Shown here: positions 9,516 through 17,276 of the stretch, piece by piece
Numbering within the stretch: the first letter of the stretch is position 1
Layout of the letters: each line of letters begins with the position of its first letter
DNA from: UBA4421 sp002704225
GTDB taxonomy: Bacteria > Pseudomonadota > Gammaproteobacteria > Pseudomonadales > Azotimanducaceae
Assembly (NCBI GenBank): GCA_902556425.1
Contig: CACDWG010000010.1
Span: 25,283-89,282 of the forward strand
DNA: 64,000 bases
Direction: 5' to 3'
Notes under the pieces: generated by a model
The model's database searches: none
Seen by the model: only the letters and a program-made list of their open reading frames with translations
Told to the model about the DNA's origin: nothing
Program-made: the position numbers and the translations under genes

Positions 9516-9587
9516 GAACCGCTTAGCGACACGAAAATTAGGATGCCGCATGATAGCAGAAGTCGAAGGAACGCAGCAGGCGCATGG

Positions 9588-10211
9588 ATGCAGTTAGCGA
9601 ATAGGATAAATTTGCTGATTAGCCCGGATAAGGCGTGGTTTGGGCGGGCCTTCGAGGGTGCTCGACAGGTCATGGCCATCCTATTGATCCTGCTTGGCAT
9701 CGCTTCCGGGTGTGTATCTGCACCGCCAGCGCAAACGCTGACCTATGCGGTATCCGGCAAAGTCCGTATCGACGCCCCTTCGGGGGATCAAGTACTGCGG
9801 TTTCGGTGGCAGCAGGCAGACGGATACTTTGATGTTTGGTTTTGGGGGGCCTTGGGTGTGGGGCGTACGCATTTGCAGGGCACCCAGGAAGCCTTGACGA
9901 TCACAGTGCCGCAGCAGCCAGTCCTCACCGGGCCTGCTGAACAGCTGATGGAGGAGCGACTCGGCTGGTTTCTGCCCTTAGATGCCATGGGGGCCTGGTT
10001 GGCGGGCGGCCCGACGCCATCCTTGTCGACATCTGCCAGTGCAACCGATGCGGTTGGACGACTGGAGAAAATTGTTCAGGCTGGCTGGACGATCACTTTT
10101 GCTGATTACACGCAAGTTGGCGGACGGTGGCGACCCGAGCGGGTAGCCATTCAGGGTAAGGGGTTAACGCTTGATGTTTCGATCCGTTATCCAAGAGCCG
10201 TAATGTCATAA
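9588..10211 (+). CDS. lolB: Outer-membrane lipoprotein insertion protein LolB
   Basis: LolB receives lipoproteins from LolA and inserts them into the outer membrane. A lipobox is visible (LLGIASGC) followed by AQTLTYAVSGKVRIDAP and FRWQQADGYFDVWFWGALGVGRTHL, in the pattern of the LolB beta-barrel. Placement opposite hemA is the normal gammaproteobacterial order. The start is uncertain. The ATG at 9588 gives a long 41-residue leader. The ATG at 9672 gives a short leader without a basic residue. A TTG in between is also possible. Confidence 0.85.
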   Translation: MQLANRINLLISPDKAWFGRAFEGARQVMAILLILLGIASGCVSAPPAQTLTYAVSGKVRIDAPSGDQVLRFRWQQADGYFDVWFWGALGVGRTHLQGTQEALTITVPQQPVLTGPAEQLMEERLGWFLPLDAMGAWLAGGPTPSLSTSASATDAVGRLEKIVQAGWTITFADYTQVGGRWRPERVAIQGKGLTLDVSIRYPRAVMS

Positions 10212-10399
10212 AGAAGTTTGACACTGATCAATCCGATCAGGACAATAGCGCGCTCGAAAATCGTCACCGAAATGGGGAGGCCGCGCGGGGAAGCGTCGCC
10301 TAGTCAGGGGGCGAAAGCGAATTGTATGAACAGCCGGCTGCTCGGCGATTAAGGCAGTCGTGCGATGAAGAGACAAGACAGTTTCTGTTGTCAGACAAA

Positions 10400-10474
10400 T
10401 GGGGTGTCGCCAAGCGGTAAGGCACCGGGTTTTGATCCCGGCATGCGCAGGTTCGAATCCTGCCACCCCAGCCA
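10400..10474 (+). tRNA. tRNA-Gln (anticodon TTG)
   Basis: The 75-nt sequence folds as a cloverleaf. The acceptor arms TGGGGTG and CACCCCA pair perfectly, followed by G and an encoded CCA. The anticodon stem CCGGG/CCCGG encloses the loop TTTTGAT with anticodon TTG. The T-arm holds GTTCGAATC. It lies between lolB and prs, the classic gammaproteobacterial position, but the ispE gene that normally precedes it is missing. Confidence 0.97.
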
Positions 10475-10554
10475 TCTTATGATTACGCAGCCAACGTCAC
10501 TTGGGGTTCCCAGAGAACATGCAGAGTTATTCTAAACATCTTGGGAGGGCGTAA

Positions 10555-11499
10555 ATGGCTAATCTGATGCTTTTCTCCGGTGACTCGAATAAAGCCCTCG
10601 CTCAGCGGGTGGCGGATCAGCTGCACCTAGACCTCGGTAACATGGACGTGGGACGCTTCAGTGATGGAGAAGTGACGGTTGAAATCCACGAGAACGTTCG
10701 TGGCAAGGACGTATTCCTCATGCAGTCCACATGCGCGCCAACCAACGATAACCTGATGGAACTGCTGATCATGGCGGACGCCATGCACCGAGCATCAGCC
10801 CAGCGCGTCACCGCAGTGGTGCCTTACTACGGGTATGCGCGGCAGGATCGCCGACCCCGGTCCGCTCGTGTGGCGATCAGTGCCAAGGTCGTCGCCGATA
10901 TGATCAGTACAGTGGGTATCGACCGCATCCTCACGGTTGATCTGCATGCGGACCAAATTCAGGGGTTCTTCAATATGCCCGTGGACAATATCTACGGCTC
11001 GCCGGTGTTGGTCGACCACATAACGGCGCAGCGTTATACGAACCCAATTGTTGTGTCGCCCGACGTCGGCGGCGTTGTACGGGCAAGAGCCATCGCGAAG
11101 CAAATCGATGATCTGGATTTGGCGATTATTGATAAGCGTCGCCCCCAAGCGAATGTCACGAAAGTGATGAACGTGATTGGCGATGTGAGCGGCAAGACGT
11201 GCATTATGGTGGACGATATTGTCGATACGGCGGGAACCTTATGCACGGCTGCTGAAGCTTTGAAAGACGAGGGTGCATCTGCCGTGGTTTGTTATATCAC
11301 CCACGCCGTTTTTTCAGGGCCCGCGATTGAGCGAATCCAAAATTCTCATATTGATCGAATGGTGGTTACCGATACCATTCCATTGTCGTCAGCTGCTCAA
11401 GGCTGCGAAAAAATTCACCAGCTGAGTTTGGACCGTTTGTTAGCGGAGTCCATTCGGCGAGTGAGCAACGAAGAATCCATTAGTGCGATGTTTCGTTAG
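10555..11499 (+). CDS. prs: Ribose-phosphate pyrophosphokinase (PRPP synthetase)
   Basis: Makes 5-phosphoribosyl-1-pyrophosphate from ribose-5-phosphate and ATP for purine, pyrimidine, histidine, tryptophan and NAD synthesis. Class I motifs are present: YGYARQDRRPRSAR (ATP-binding flexible loop), DLHADQIQGFF and the PRPP-binding loop MVDDIVDTAGT. Length 314 residues is normal. A clear Shine-Dalgarno (GGGAGG) precedes the ATG. A second, divergent PRPP-synthetase-like gene lies at 22696. Confidence 0.97.
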   Translation: MANLMLFSGDSNKALAQRVADQLHLDLGNMDVGRFSDGEVTVEIHENVRGKDVFLMQSTCAPTNDNLMELLIMADAMHRASAQRVTAVVPYYGYARQDRRPRSARVAISAKVVADMISTVGIDRILTVDLHADQIQGFFNMPVDNIYGSPVLVDHITAQRYTNPIVVSPDVGGVVRARAIAKQIDDLDLAIIDKRRPQANVTKVMNVIGDVSGKTCIMVDDIVDTAGTLCTAAEALKDEGASAVVCYITHAVFSGPAIERIQNSHIDRMVVTDTIPLSSAAQGCEKIHQLSLDRLLAESIRRVSNEESISAMFR

Positions 11500-11509
11500 A
11501 AACATCGCA
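11484..11509 (+). terminator. Perfect stem-loop across the prs stop codon
   Basis: An 11-bp perfect stem (TGCGATGTTTC / GAAACATCGCA) with a GTTA loop spans the prs stop codon. Only two T residues follow, so it is not a classical intrinsic terminator. It may be a weak terminator, an attenuator, or a processing/stability element that sets the ratio of prs to rplY. Confidence 0.5.
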
Positions 11510-11577
11510 TTCTCGGAGAAAAAGTTCCTGAGCCGGTCGCAAGCCCAGGAAACAAGTCATTACTTTGGAGAAACGAT

Positions 11578-12246
11578 ATGTCAGACACAATCGAACTGAC
11601 TGCAGAAATCCGAACGACGGTAGGGAAGGGTGCGAGCCGCCGCCTACGACGTTTGGAAGATAAGGTGCCAGCCATTATTTATGGCGGCGAAGGGGAAGCG
11701 CAGATGCTGACCCTGTCCGCAAACGAACTGTCAAAAGCCATGCAGATCGAGGCGTTTTATTCGCAGATTCTGAGCTTGTCCATTGCCGGCAATGCGGAGC
11801 AAGCGGTGGTGCGGGATGTTCAGCGCAACCCGGCGAATGAGCGTGTACAACACATTGATTTTCAGCGCGTACGTGCGGACCGGGAAATCAACGTCAACGT
11901 ACCCCTGCACTTCATCAACGAAGAAGCGTGTGTGGGCGTCAAGATGCAGGGCGGTACCCTGACCAAGACCCTCACGGAAGTGGAAGTTTCCTGCTTGCCA
12001 GCGAATCTGCCGGAATACATCGAAGTCGATATGCTCGAGATCGAATCCGGTACATCCGTACACCTGAGCGACTTGATCATTGGTGAAGGCGTCAGCATCG
12101 TTGCTTTGGCCTTCGGCAGTGACCGAAACATTCCGGTTGCCAGTGTGACGGCCAAGCGTGGTGGCGGTGCAGAGCTTGACGATGAGGATGCCCCAGAAGC
12201 AGACGCTCCGGCCGCTGATGACGCGGAAGAAGCGTCCGACGCCTAA
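11578..12246 (+). CDS. rplY: Ribosomal protein bL25 (Ctc/TL5 form)
   Basis: Large-subunit protein that binds 5S rRNA. The N-terminal ~95 residues form the L25 domain (GKGASRRLRRLEDKVPAIIYGG). A second beta-rich domain (about 96-185) makes this the long general-stress/TL5 form rather than the short E. coli form. The tail (about 195-222) is strongly acidic and alanine-rich. The prs-rplY-pth order is standard. A good Shine-Dalgarno (GGAGAAACG) precedes the ATG. Confidence 0.96.
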   Translation: MSDTIELTAEIRTTVGKGASRRLRRLEDKVPAIIYGGEGEAQMLTLSANELSKAMQIEAFYSQILSLSIAGNAEQAVVRDVQRNPANERVQHIDFQRVRADREINVNVPLHFINEEACVGVKMQGGTLTKTLTEVEVSCLPANLPEYIEVDMLEIESGTSVHLSDLIIGEGVSIVALAFGSDRNIPVASVTAKRGGGAELDDEDAPEADAPAADDAEEASDA

Positions 12247-12255
12247 CGGCATCGG

Positions 12256-12939
12256 TTGCCAGTGCCGACTGCACTGAAATTGATTGCGGGCCTGGGAAAT
12301 CCCGGTCCGCAATATGAACGTACCCGGCATAACGTCGGCGCGGATTGGGTCAGAGATCTGGCTCGCCAATTCCAAATTCCCCTAGTGCTCGACAGCAAAT
12401 TCAAAGCTGAAGTGGGGCGTGGGACGATTTTGGGCCATGATCTGCGGCTGATGGTTCCGATAACGTATATGAACAACAGCGGTGAGGCGGTCGGTGCAGT
12501 AGCACAGTTTTACAAGCTGTCTCCCCAAGAGATTCTCATCGCCCACGATGAAGTCGCCTTCGAGCCCGGCGTGGTGAAGCTGAAAAACGGCGGTGGTGAA
12601 AATGGCCACAATGGTCTGAAGAGTGTGCGCGCTCGGCTGGCCAATCAGGACGGCTATAACCGCTTTCGTATTGGCGTAGGCCACCCGGGTAATAAGGCGC
12701 TAGTAAACGCTTACTTAACACAGCAGACGCCGACTCAAGCCGAGCGCGAAGCCGTCGTCGCCGCTGGTGAATTGCCCCAGGCTATTCTTGGGGATGTGCT
12801 CGCAGGAAATTGGCAAAGCGCGATGACAGCGTTGCATACACCCGAAAAAACAGAGAACTCGCCCGACGCGCCTTCAAGCGGTTCACCGGTGGTTCAAAAA
12901 AGCACGAAGGGTTCAAAAGGAGAACGAGATGGGATTTAA
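12256..12939 (+). CDS. pth: Peptidyl-tRNA hydrolase
   Basis: Releases tRNA from peptidyl-tRNAs that drop off the ribosome. Signatures seen are GLGNPGPQYERTRHNVGADW with the catalytic His, MNNSGEAVG, AHDEVAFEPG and GGGENGHNGLKS. The first codon here is TTG at 12256, and a GTG two codons later is an equally good choice. The body matches the usual ~195 residues; an extra low-complexity, Ser/Pro/Lys-rich tail of about 33 residues follows. Its 3' end overlaps ychF by 11 bases. Confidence 0.95.
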   Translation: MPVPTALKLIAGLGNPGPQYERTRHNVGADWVRDLARQFQIPLVLDSKFKAEVGRGTILGHDLRLMVPITYMNNSGEAVGAVAQFYKLSPQEILIAHDEVAFEPGVVKLKNGGGENGHNGLKSVRARLANQDGYNRFRIGVGHPGNKALVNAYLTQQTPTQAEREAVVAAGELPQAILGDVLAGNWQSAMTALHTPEKTENSPDAPSSGSPVVQKSTKGSKGERDGI

Positions 12940-14020
12940 CTGCGGTATCGTCGGGTTGCCCAACGTTGGTAAGTCGACGCTTTTTAACGCGTTGACGCAG
13001 GCCGGCATAGACGCGGAAAACTTCCCGTTTTGTACCATCGACCCGAATACTGGCATCGTTCCTGTGCCCGACCCTCGGTTGAATCAGCTCAGCGATATTG
13101 TGAACCCCCAGAAAGTCATTCCTGCGACCATGGAATTTGTCGACATTGCCGGGTTAGTGGCCGGTGCCTCCAAGGGCGAAGGCCTGGGCAATCAATTTTT
13201 GGCGCATATTCGAGAAACTCAGGCCATTGCGCACGTGGTCCGGTGTTTTGAGGACGACAATGTGATCCATATCGCGAATAAGGTTTCTCCAGCGGATGAC
13301 ATCGAGATCATCAATACCGAGCTGGCACTGGCGGACCTTGAATCACTGCAAAAAGGCATGGACCGGATCAGTCGGGTCGCCAACGCAGGCGATAAAGAAG
13401 CCATCGCTAAGGTGGCTTTGCTGCAACGGGTGGCCCAAGCGTTAGAGGCCGGTGATCCTGTCCGATCAATAGACTTTAGTGTCGAGGAGAAACGCGATCT
13501 TCACGAGTTTCACTTCATCACCGGAAAACCGGTGCTCTACATTGCCAATGTGGCAGAGGATGGTCTCGAGAATAATCCGCTGGTGGACGTCGTGCGTGGC
13601 ATTGCCGATGCAGAGGGTGCCGAACTGGTGGTTGTCAGTAACAAAATCGAGTCTGAGTTGGCCGAGCTGGACGATGAAGAGCGATCTGAGTTTCTTCAAG
13701 AGCTGAATCTGTCCGAGCCTGGCCTACACCGAGTGATCAGGGCGGGCTACAAACTGTTAGGCCTACAGCAGTATTTTACCGCCGGCCCCAAGGAAGTGAG
13801 GGCGTGGACCATACCCGTTGGCGCAAAAGCCCCTCAAGGTGCCGGTGTGATTCACACAGACTTTGAGAAAGGCTTCATTCGTGCCGAAGTCATTGGCTTT
13901 GACGATTACGTCTCCTTGGGTGGTGAGGCCGGTGCGAAGGATGCAGGCCGCTGGCGCTTGGAAGGCAAGGAATACGAACTGCAAGACGGCGACGTTGTGC
14001 ACTTCCGTTTCAACGTCTAG
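12929..14020 (+). CDS. ychF: Redox-regulated ATPase YchF (Obg family)
   Basis: Universally conserved Obg-family P-loop ATPase that binds ribosomes and is linked to oxidative-stress responses. The P-loop is GLPNVGKSTLFNALT at residues 8-22. The switch region NFPFCTIDPN and DIAGLVAGASKGEGLGNQFL follow, and the C-terminal TGS-like domain ends VHFRFNV. Length 363 is typical. A strong Shine-Dalgarno (AAAAGGAGAACGAG) lies inside the end of pth, supporting this start. Confidence 0.97.
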   Translation: MGFNCGIVGLPNVGKSTLFNALTQAGIDAENFPFCTIDPNTGIVPVPDPRLNQLSDIVNPQKVIPATMEFVDIAGLVAGASKGEGLGNQFLAHIRETQAIAHVVRCFEDDNVIHIANKVSPADDIEIINTELALADLESLQKGMDRISRVANAGDKEAIAKVALLQRVAQALEAGDPVRSIDFSVEEKRDLHEFHFITGKPVLYIANVAEDGLENNPLVDVVRGIADAEGAELVVVSNKIESELAELDDEERSEFLQELNLSEPGLHRVIRAGYKLLGLQQYFTAGPKEVRAWTIPVGAKAPQGAGVIHTDFEKGFIRAEVIGFDDYVSLGGEAGAKDAGRWRLEGKEYELQDGDVVHFRFNV

Positions 14021-14079
14021 CAAAGCCTTTCAGGGTATCTTTCGCAGAAAGACTGAGGCTCGGAAAAATTCTCAGATAC

Positions 14080-14112
14080 AAAAAAGGCGCCTCCAATCGG
14101 GGCGCCTTTTTT
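14080..14112. terminator. Bidirectional intrinsic terminator between ychF and EF-G2
   Basis: A GGCGCC/GGCGCC stem with a 9-nt loop is flanked by six A on the left and eight T on the right, so it works as a rho-independent terminator in either direction. It sits between the convergent ychF (+) and EF-G2 (-) genes, as expected. Confidence 0.93.
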
Positions 14113-14136
14113 TTGCCAGAAGATCCGTGAAGGATG

Positions 14137-16221
14137 CTAGCTGGCGGCTTTGCGTTCCTTCACTTCTTGGATCACCTGATCAGCCACGTTAGTCGGACAA
14201 GGTGCGTAGTGCGAGAACTCCATGGAGAATTGGCCGCGACCAGAAGTCATGGTGCGCAAGTCACCGATGTAGCCAAACATTTCTGCCAATGCCACGTCCG
14301 CCTTAACGCGTACGCCGGTCAAACCCGCTTCTTGAGATTTGATCATACCGCGACGTCGGTTCAAGTCGCCGATGACGTCGCCGACGTGATCGTCCGGCGT
14401 AAAGACGTCAACCTTCATTACCGGCTCAAGCAACTGAGGCTTAGCTTTTGGGATTGACTGACGATAAGCGGCCTTGGCCGCCAGCTCGTACGCGATGGCT
14501 GAGGAGTCAACCGCGTGGAATCCGCCGTCGTTTAGGGTGACTTTGACGTCCAACAGCGGGAAGCCGGCCAGAGTGCCTTCGTCCATGCTGACGCCAAACG
14601 CCTTCTCAACCGCTGGCCAGAATTCTCTTGGCACGTTACCGCCGGTCACCTTGGACTCAAACTCGTAACCACTGCCCACTTCACCGGGTTCAATGGTGTA
14701 GTCGATCTTAGCGAATTGGCCCGATCCACCCGTTTGCTTCTTGTGGGTGTAGGTGTCTTCGACGATTTGGGTAATCGTTTCGCGGTAAGCCACCTGCGGC
14801 TTGCCCACATCAACATCAATGCCGTGGGTACGCTTCAGAATATCGACTTTGATATCCAAGTGAAGTTCGCCCATACCCTTCATGATGGTTTCGCCAGATT
14901 CTTCGTCGGTTTCGACGTAGAAGGACGGGTCTTCCTGAATCATCTTAGACAGTGCGATACCCATTTTCTCAGCACCGGCTTTGTCTCGAGGTGAGATGGC
15001 CACAGAGATCACGGGATCTGGGAAGACCATGGGTTCGAGGGTGGCTGGCTTGTTCTGGTCGCACAGGGTGTGACCGGTTTGAGTGTTCTTCATACCCAAC
15101 AGCGCGACAATGTCGCCCGCCTGAGCAACGTCCAGTTCTTCGCGTGAGTCAGCGTGCATCTCTACGATACGACCAATACGCTCGGTTTTACCGGTGTAGG
15201 TGTTCAGTACGGTGTCGCCCTTGTTCAGCGTGCCCGAATAGATCCGTGTAAACGTCAGCGCGCCGTAACGGTCGTCCATGATTTTGAATGCCAGGGCGCG
15301 CAGTGGGCCGCTTGGATCAACGGTGGCAACTTCGCCAGTTTCATTACCTTCAAGGTCGACTTCAGGCTGAGGATCAACTTCGGTTGGGTTCGGTAGGAAA
15401 TCAACGACTGCATTCAGGACGTTCTGTACGCCTTTGTTCTTGAACGCTGAGCCGCAATAGGTTGGGAAGAAGTCGAGGGCAATGGTTCCTTTGCGGATGC
15501 AGCGTTTGAGGTCGTCAATCGAAGGCTCATTACCTTCCAGATAGGCTTCCATCAGATCGTCGTCTTGCTCAAGTGCAGTCTCAACCATCTTTTCACGGTA
15601 TTCGGCGGCCTTGTCTTGCAGATCGGCGGGAATATCCGAGACGGTATAAGAATCTGGGTTGTTGGAATCGTCCCAAGTCCAAGCTTGCTGGGTCAGCAGA
15701 TCAACAACACCGACGAAATCGTCTTCTTCTCCAATGGGCAGAGTCATCACGAGAGGGTTTGCGCCCAGTACCTTTTCGACCTGATCCACAACGCGATAGA
15801 AGTTTGCGCCAAGGCGATCGAGCTTGTTGACGAAAATCAGTCGGGCTACTTCTGATTCGTTCGCATATCGCCAGTTGGTCTCTGATTGGGGCTCAACGCC
15901 GCCAGAGCCGCAGAAAACACCGACGCCGCCGTCTAGTACCTTCAGCGAGCGATAGACTTCAATGGTGAAGTCCACGTGTCCGGGAGTATCGATGATGTTC
16001 AACCGGTGATCATCCCATGTGCAGCTGGTTGCGGCAGACTGAATGGTAATGCCACGCTCTTGCTCTTGTTCCATGAAGTCGGTGGTTGCGGCACCATCGT
16101 GCACTTCACCAATTTTGTGGATTTTACCTGTCAGCTTCAGGATGCGTTCAGTCGTCGTGGTTTTGCCCGCGTCGACGTGGGCGAAGATGCCGATATTGCG
16201 ATAGCGTGTCAGGTCTTTCAT
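14137..16221 (-). CDS. fusB: Elongation factor G, EF-G2 type
   Basis: Translational GTPase of the EF-G family. GTP-binding motifs are AHVDAGKTT (P-loop), DTPGHVDF and NKLDRLGA. The N-terminus MKDLTRYRNIGIFAHVDAG and GKIHKIGEVHDGAATTDFM match the second EF-G of Vibrio and Shewanella more closely than the str-operon FusA. The gene stands alone, not next to rpsL/rpsG/tufA, so a canonical fusA is expected elsewhere. All EF-G domains are present (694 residues). The EF-G2 paralogue may serve ribosome recycling or stress translation; that is inference. Confidence 0.88.
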   Translation of the reverse strand: MKDLTRYRNIGIFAHVDAGKTTTTERILKLTGKIHKIGEVHDGAATTDFMEQEQERGITIQSAATSCTWDDHRLNIIDTPGHVDFTIEVYRSLKVLDGGVGVFCGSGGVEPQSETNWRYANESEVARLIFVNKLDRLGANFYRVVDQVEKVLGANPLVMTLPIGEEDDFVGVVDLLTQQAWTWDDSNNPDSYTVSDIPADLQDKAAEYREKMVETALEQDDDLMEAYLEGNEPSIDDLKRCIRKGTIALDFFPTYCGSAFKNKGVQNVLNAVVDFLPNPTEVDPQPEVDLEGNETGEVATVDPSGPLRALAFKIMDDRYGALTFTRIYSGTLNKGDTVLNTYTGKTERIGRIVEMHADSREELDVAQAGDIVALLGMKNTQTGHTLCDQNKPATLEPMVFPDPVISVAISPRDKAGAEKMGIALSKMIQEDPSFYVETDEESGETIMKGMGELHLDIKVDILKRTHGIDVDVGKPQVAYRETITQIVEDTYTHKKQTGGSGQFAKIDYTIEPGEVGSGYEFESKVTGGNVPREFWPAVEKAFGVSMDEGTLAGFPLLDVKVTLNDGGFHAVDSSAIAYELAAKAAYRQSIPKAKPQLLEPVMKVDVFTPDDHVGDVIGDLNRRRGMIKSQEAGLTGVRVKADVALAEMFGYIGDLRTMTSGRGQFSMEFSHYAPCPTNVADQVIQEVKERKAAS

Positions 16222-16401
16222 CAGTTCTCTCTATCTAAAGTGGTAGCAGACTATGGGGGTCAAAATTCAGCGGGCTATTTGATGTAACTCGTTGAAAAAT
16301 ATAGAAAAATTTATTTGGCTAAAATAGCGATGGCGCAGAATACCACTGAATCCTCCAAAGCTCACGCGAATTATGGATGCTTTATGAAAGGGCAGGGTGT
16401 G

Positions 16402-17181
16402 TCAAAAGGCGATGTCTGCGTATACGGGCGCGTGATCAGAAGCGGTGAGGTCGTCAATTTTGCGGCGATACTCACGGTCAATGACCACTTCTTCGGTTAG
16501 GTCGAGCATGCCAGCCGTGGCGAGGATGAAATCGATGCGCAGGCCGTGCTTCCGATGAAAGGCGCCGCCCCGATAATCCCACCACGAAAACTCCTGAGCG
16601 TCGGGGTACCGATGCCGGAATAGGTCGGTCAGTCCGGTATCCATCAGTGCCTGCAGCCGTCCACGTTCTTCCTTGGTGTAGAAGATGGACCCATCGCCGG
16701 CTTCGCCGCGCCAGCCATCTAGGGCTTCGGGAACGATATTGAAGTCACCACAGATGACTTTCTGGGCTGGGCCTGCATTGGCGGCCTGCCATTGCGCGGT
16801 CAGATCGTCGTACCACGCCAGCTTGCCGGTAAAGTCTGCGTGTTCGAGGTTTTTACCATTCGGGCAGTAGACGGTGGTGAATTCGAGCTTGTCGTCAATG
16901 TTTGCGGTAATCAGCCGTGAGCCAAATTGGTCTTGATTAGGCACCCCTGTACGCGTCAACGTTGCGGGAACCTTGGTCAGAATGGCTACGCCGTTCCAGC
17001 TCTTCTGACCGTGCACCAAGGCCTCGTAACCCAGGGCCTTGAAATGCTCGTGTGGAAACAGGTCGTCAGGCGTCTTGAGCTCTTGCAGGCCAACCACATC
17101 AGGCTGGCGGTCTTCTAACCATCGCGTGATGTATTCCAAACGCGCTCGTAAACCATTGACGTTCCAAGTGGCGATGCGCAT
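16402..17181 (-). CDS. xthA: Exodeoxyribonuclease III / AP endonuclease
   Basis: Mg-dependent exonuclease and abasic-site endonuclease of base-excision repair. It shows the ExoIII/APE1 motifs in order: RIATWNVNGLRARL, GLQELKTPDD (metal-binding Glu), CGDFNIVPEALDG (catalytic Asp/Asn), and the terminal SDHAPVYADI with the catalytic Asp-His pair. Length 259 residues is normal. It appears to be a single-gene unit downstream of EF-G2 on the same strand. Confidence 0.95.
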   Translation of the reverse strand: MRIATWNVNGLRARLEYITRWLEDRQPDVVGLQELKTPDDLFPHEHFKALGYEALVHGQKSWNGVAILTKVPATLTRTGVPNQDQFGSRLITANIDDKLEFTTVYCPNGKNLEHADFTGKLAWYDDLTAQWQAANAGPAQKVICGDFNIVPEALDGWRGEAGDGSIFYTKEERGRLQALMDTGLTDLFRHRYPDAQEFSWWDYRGGAFHRKHGLRIDFILATAGMLDLTEEVVIDREYRRKIDDLTASDHAPVYADIAF

Positions 17182-17276
17182 AGCCGTGTCCCAGTGTTCA
17201 AAAAGCCATCATAGCTCGGTGCGAAAGAAACGACACGATACCCGTGATACTTTTCTATCGGCTAGCGAGCACTCAA

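Noticed and set aside
10206..10475. Minus-strand 89-residue frame over tRNA-Gln
   Set aside because: It is antisense to the tRNA; the familiar MAGVAGFEP start arises from the reverse complement of the tRNA 3' end.
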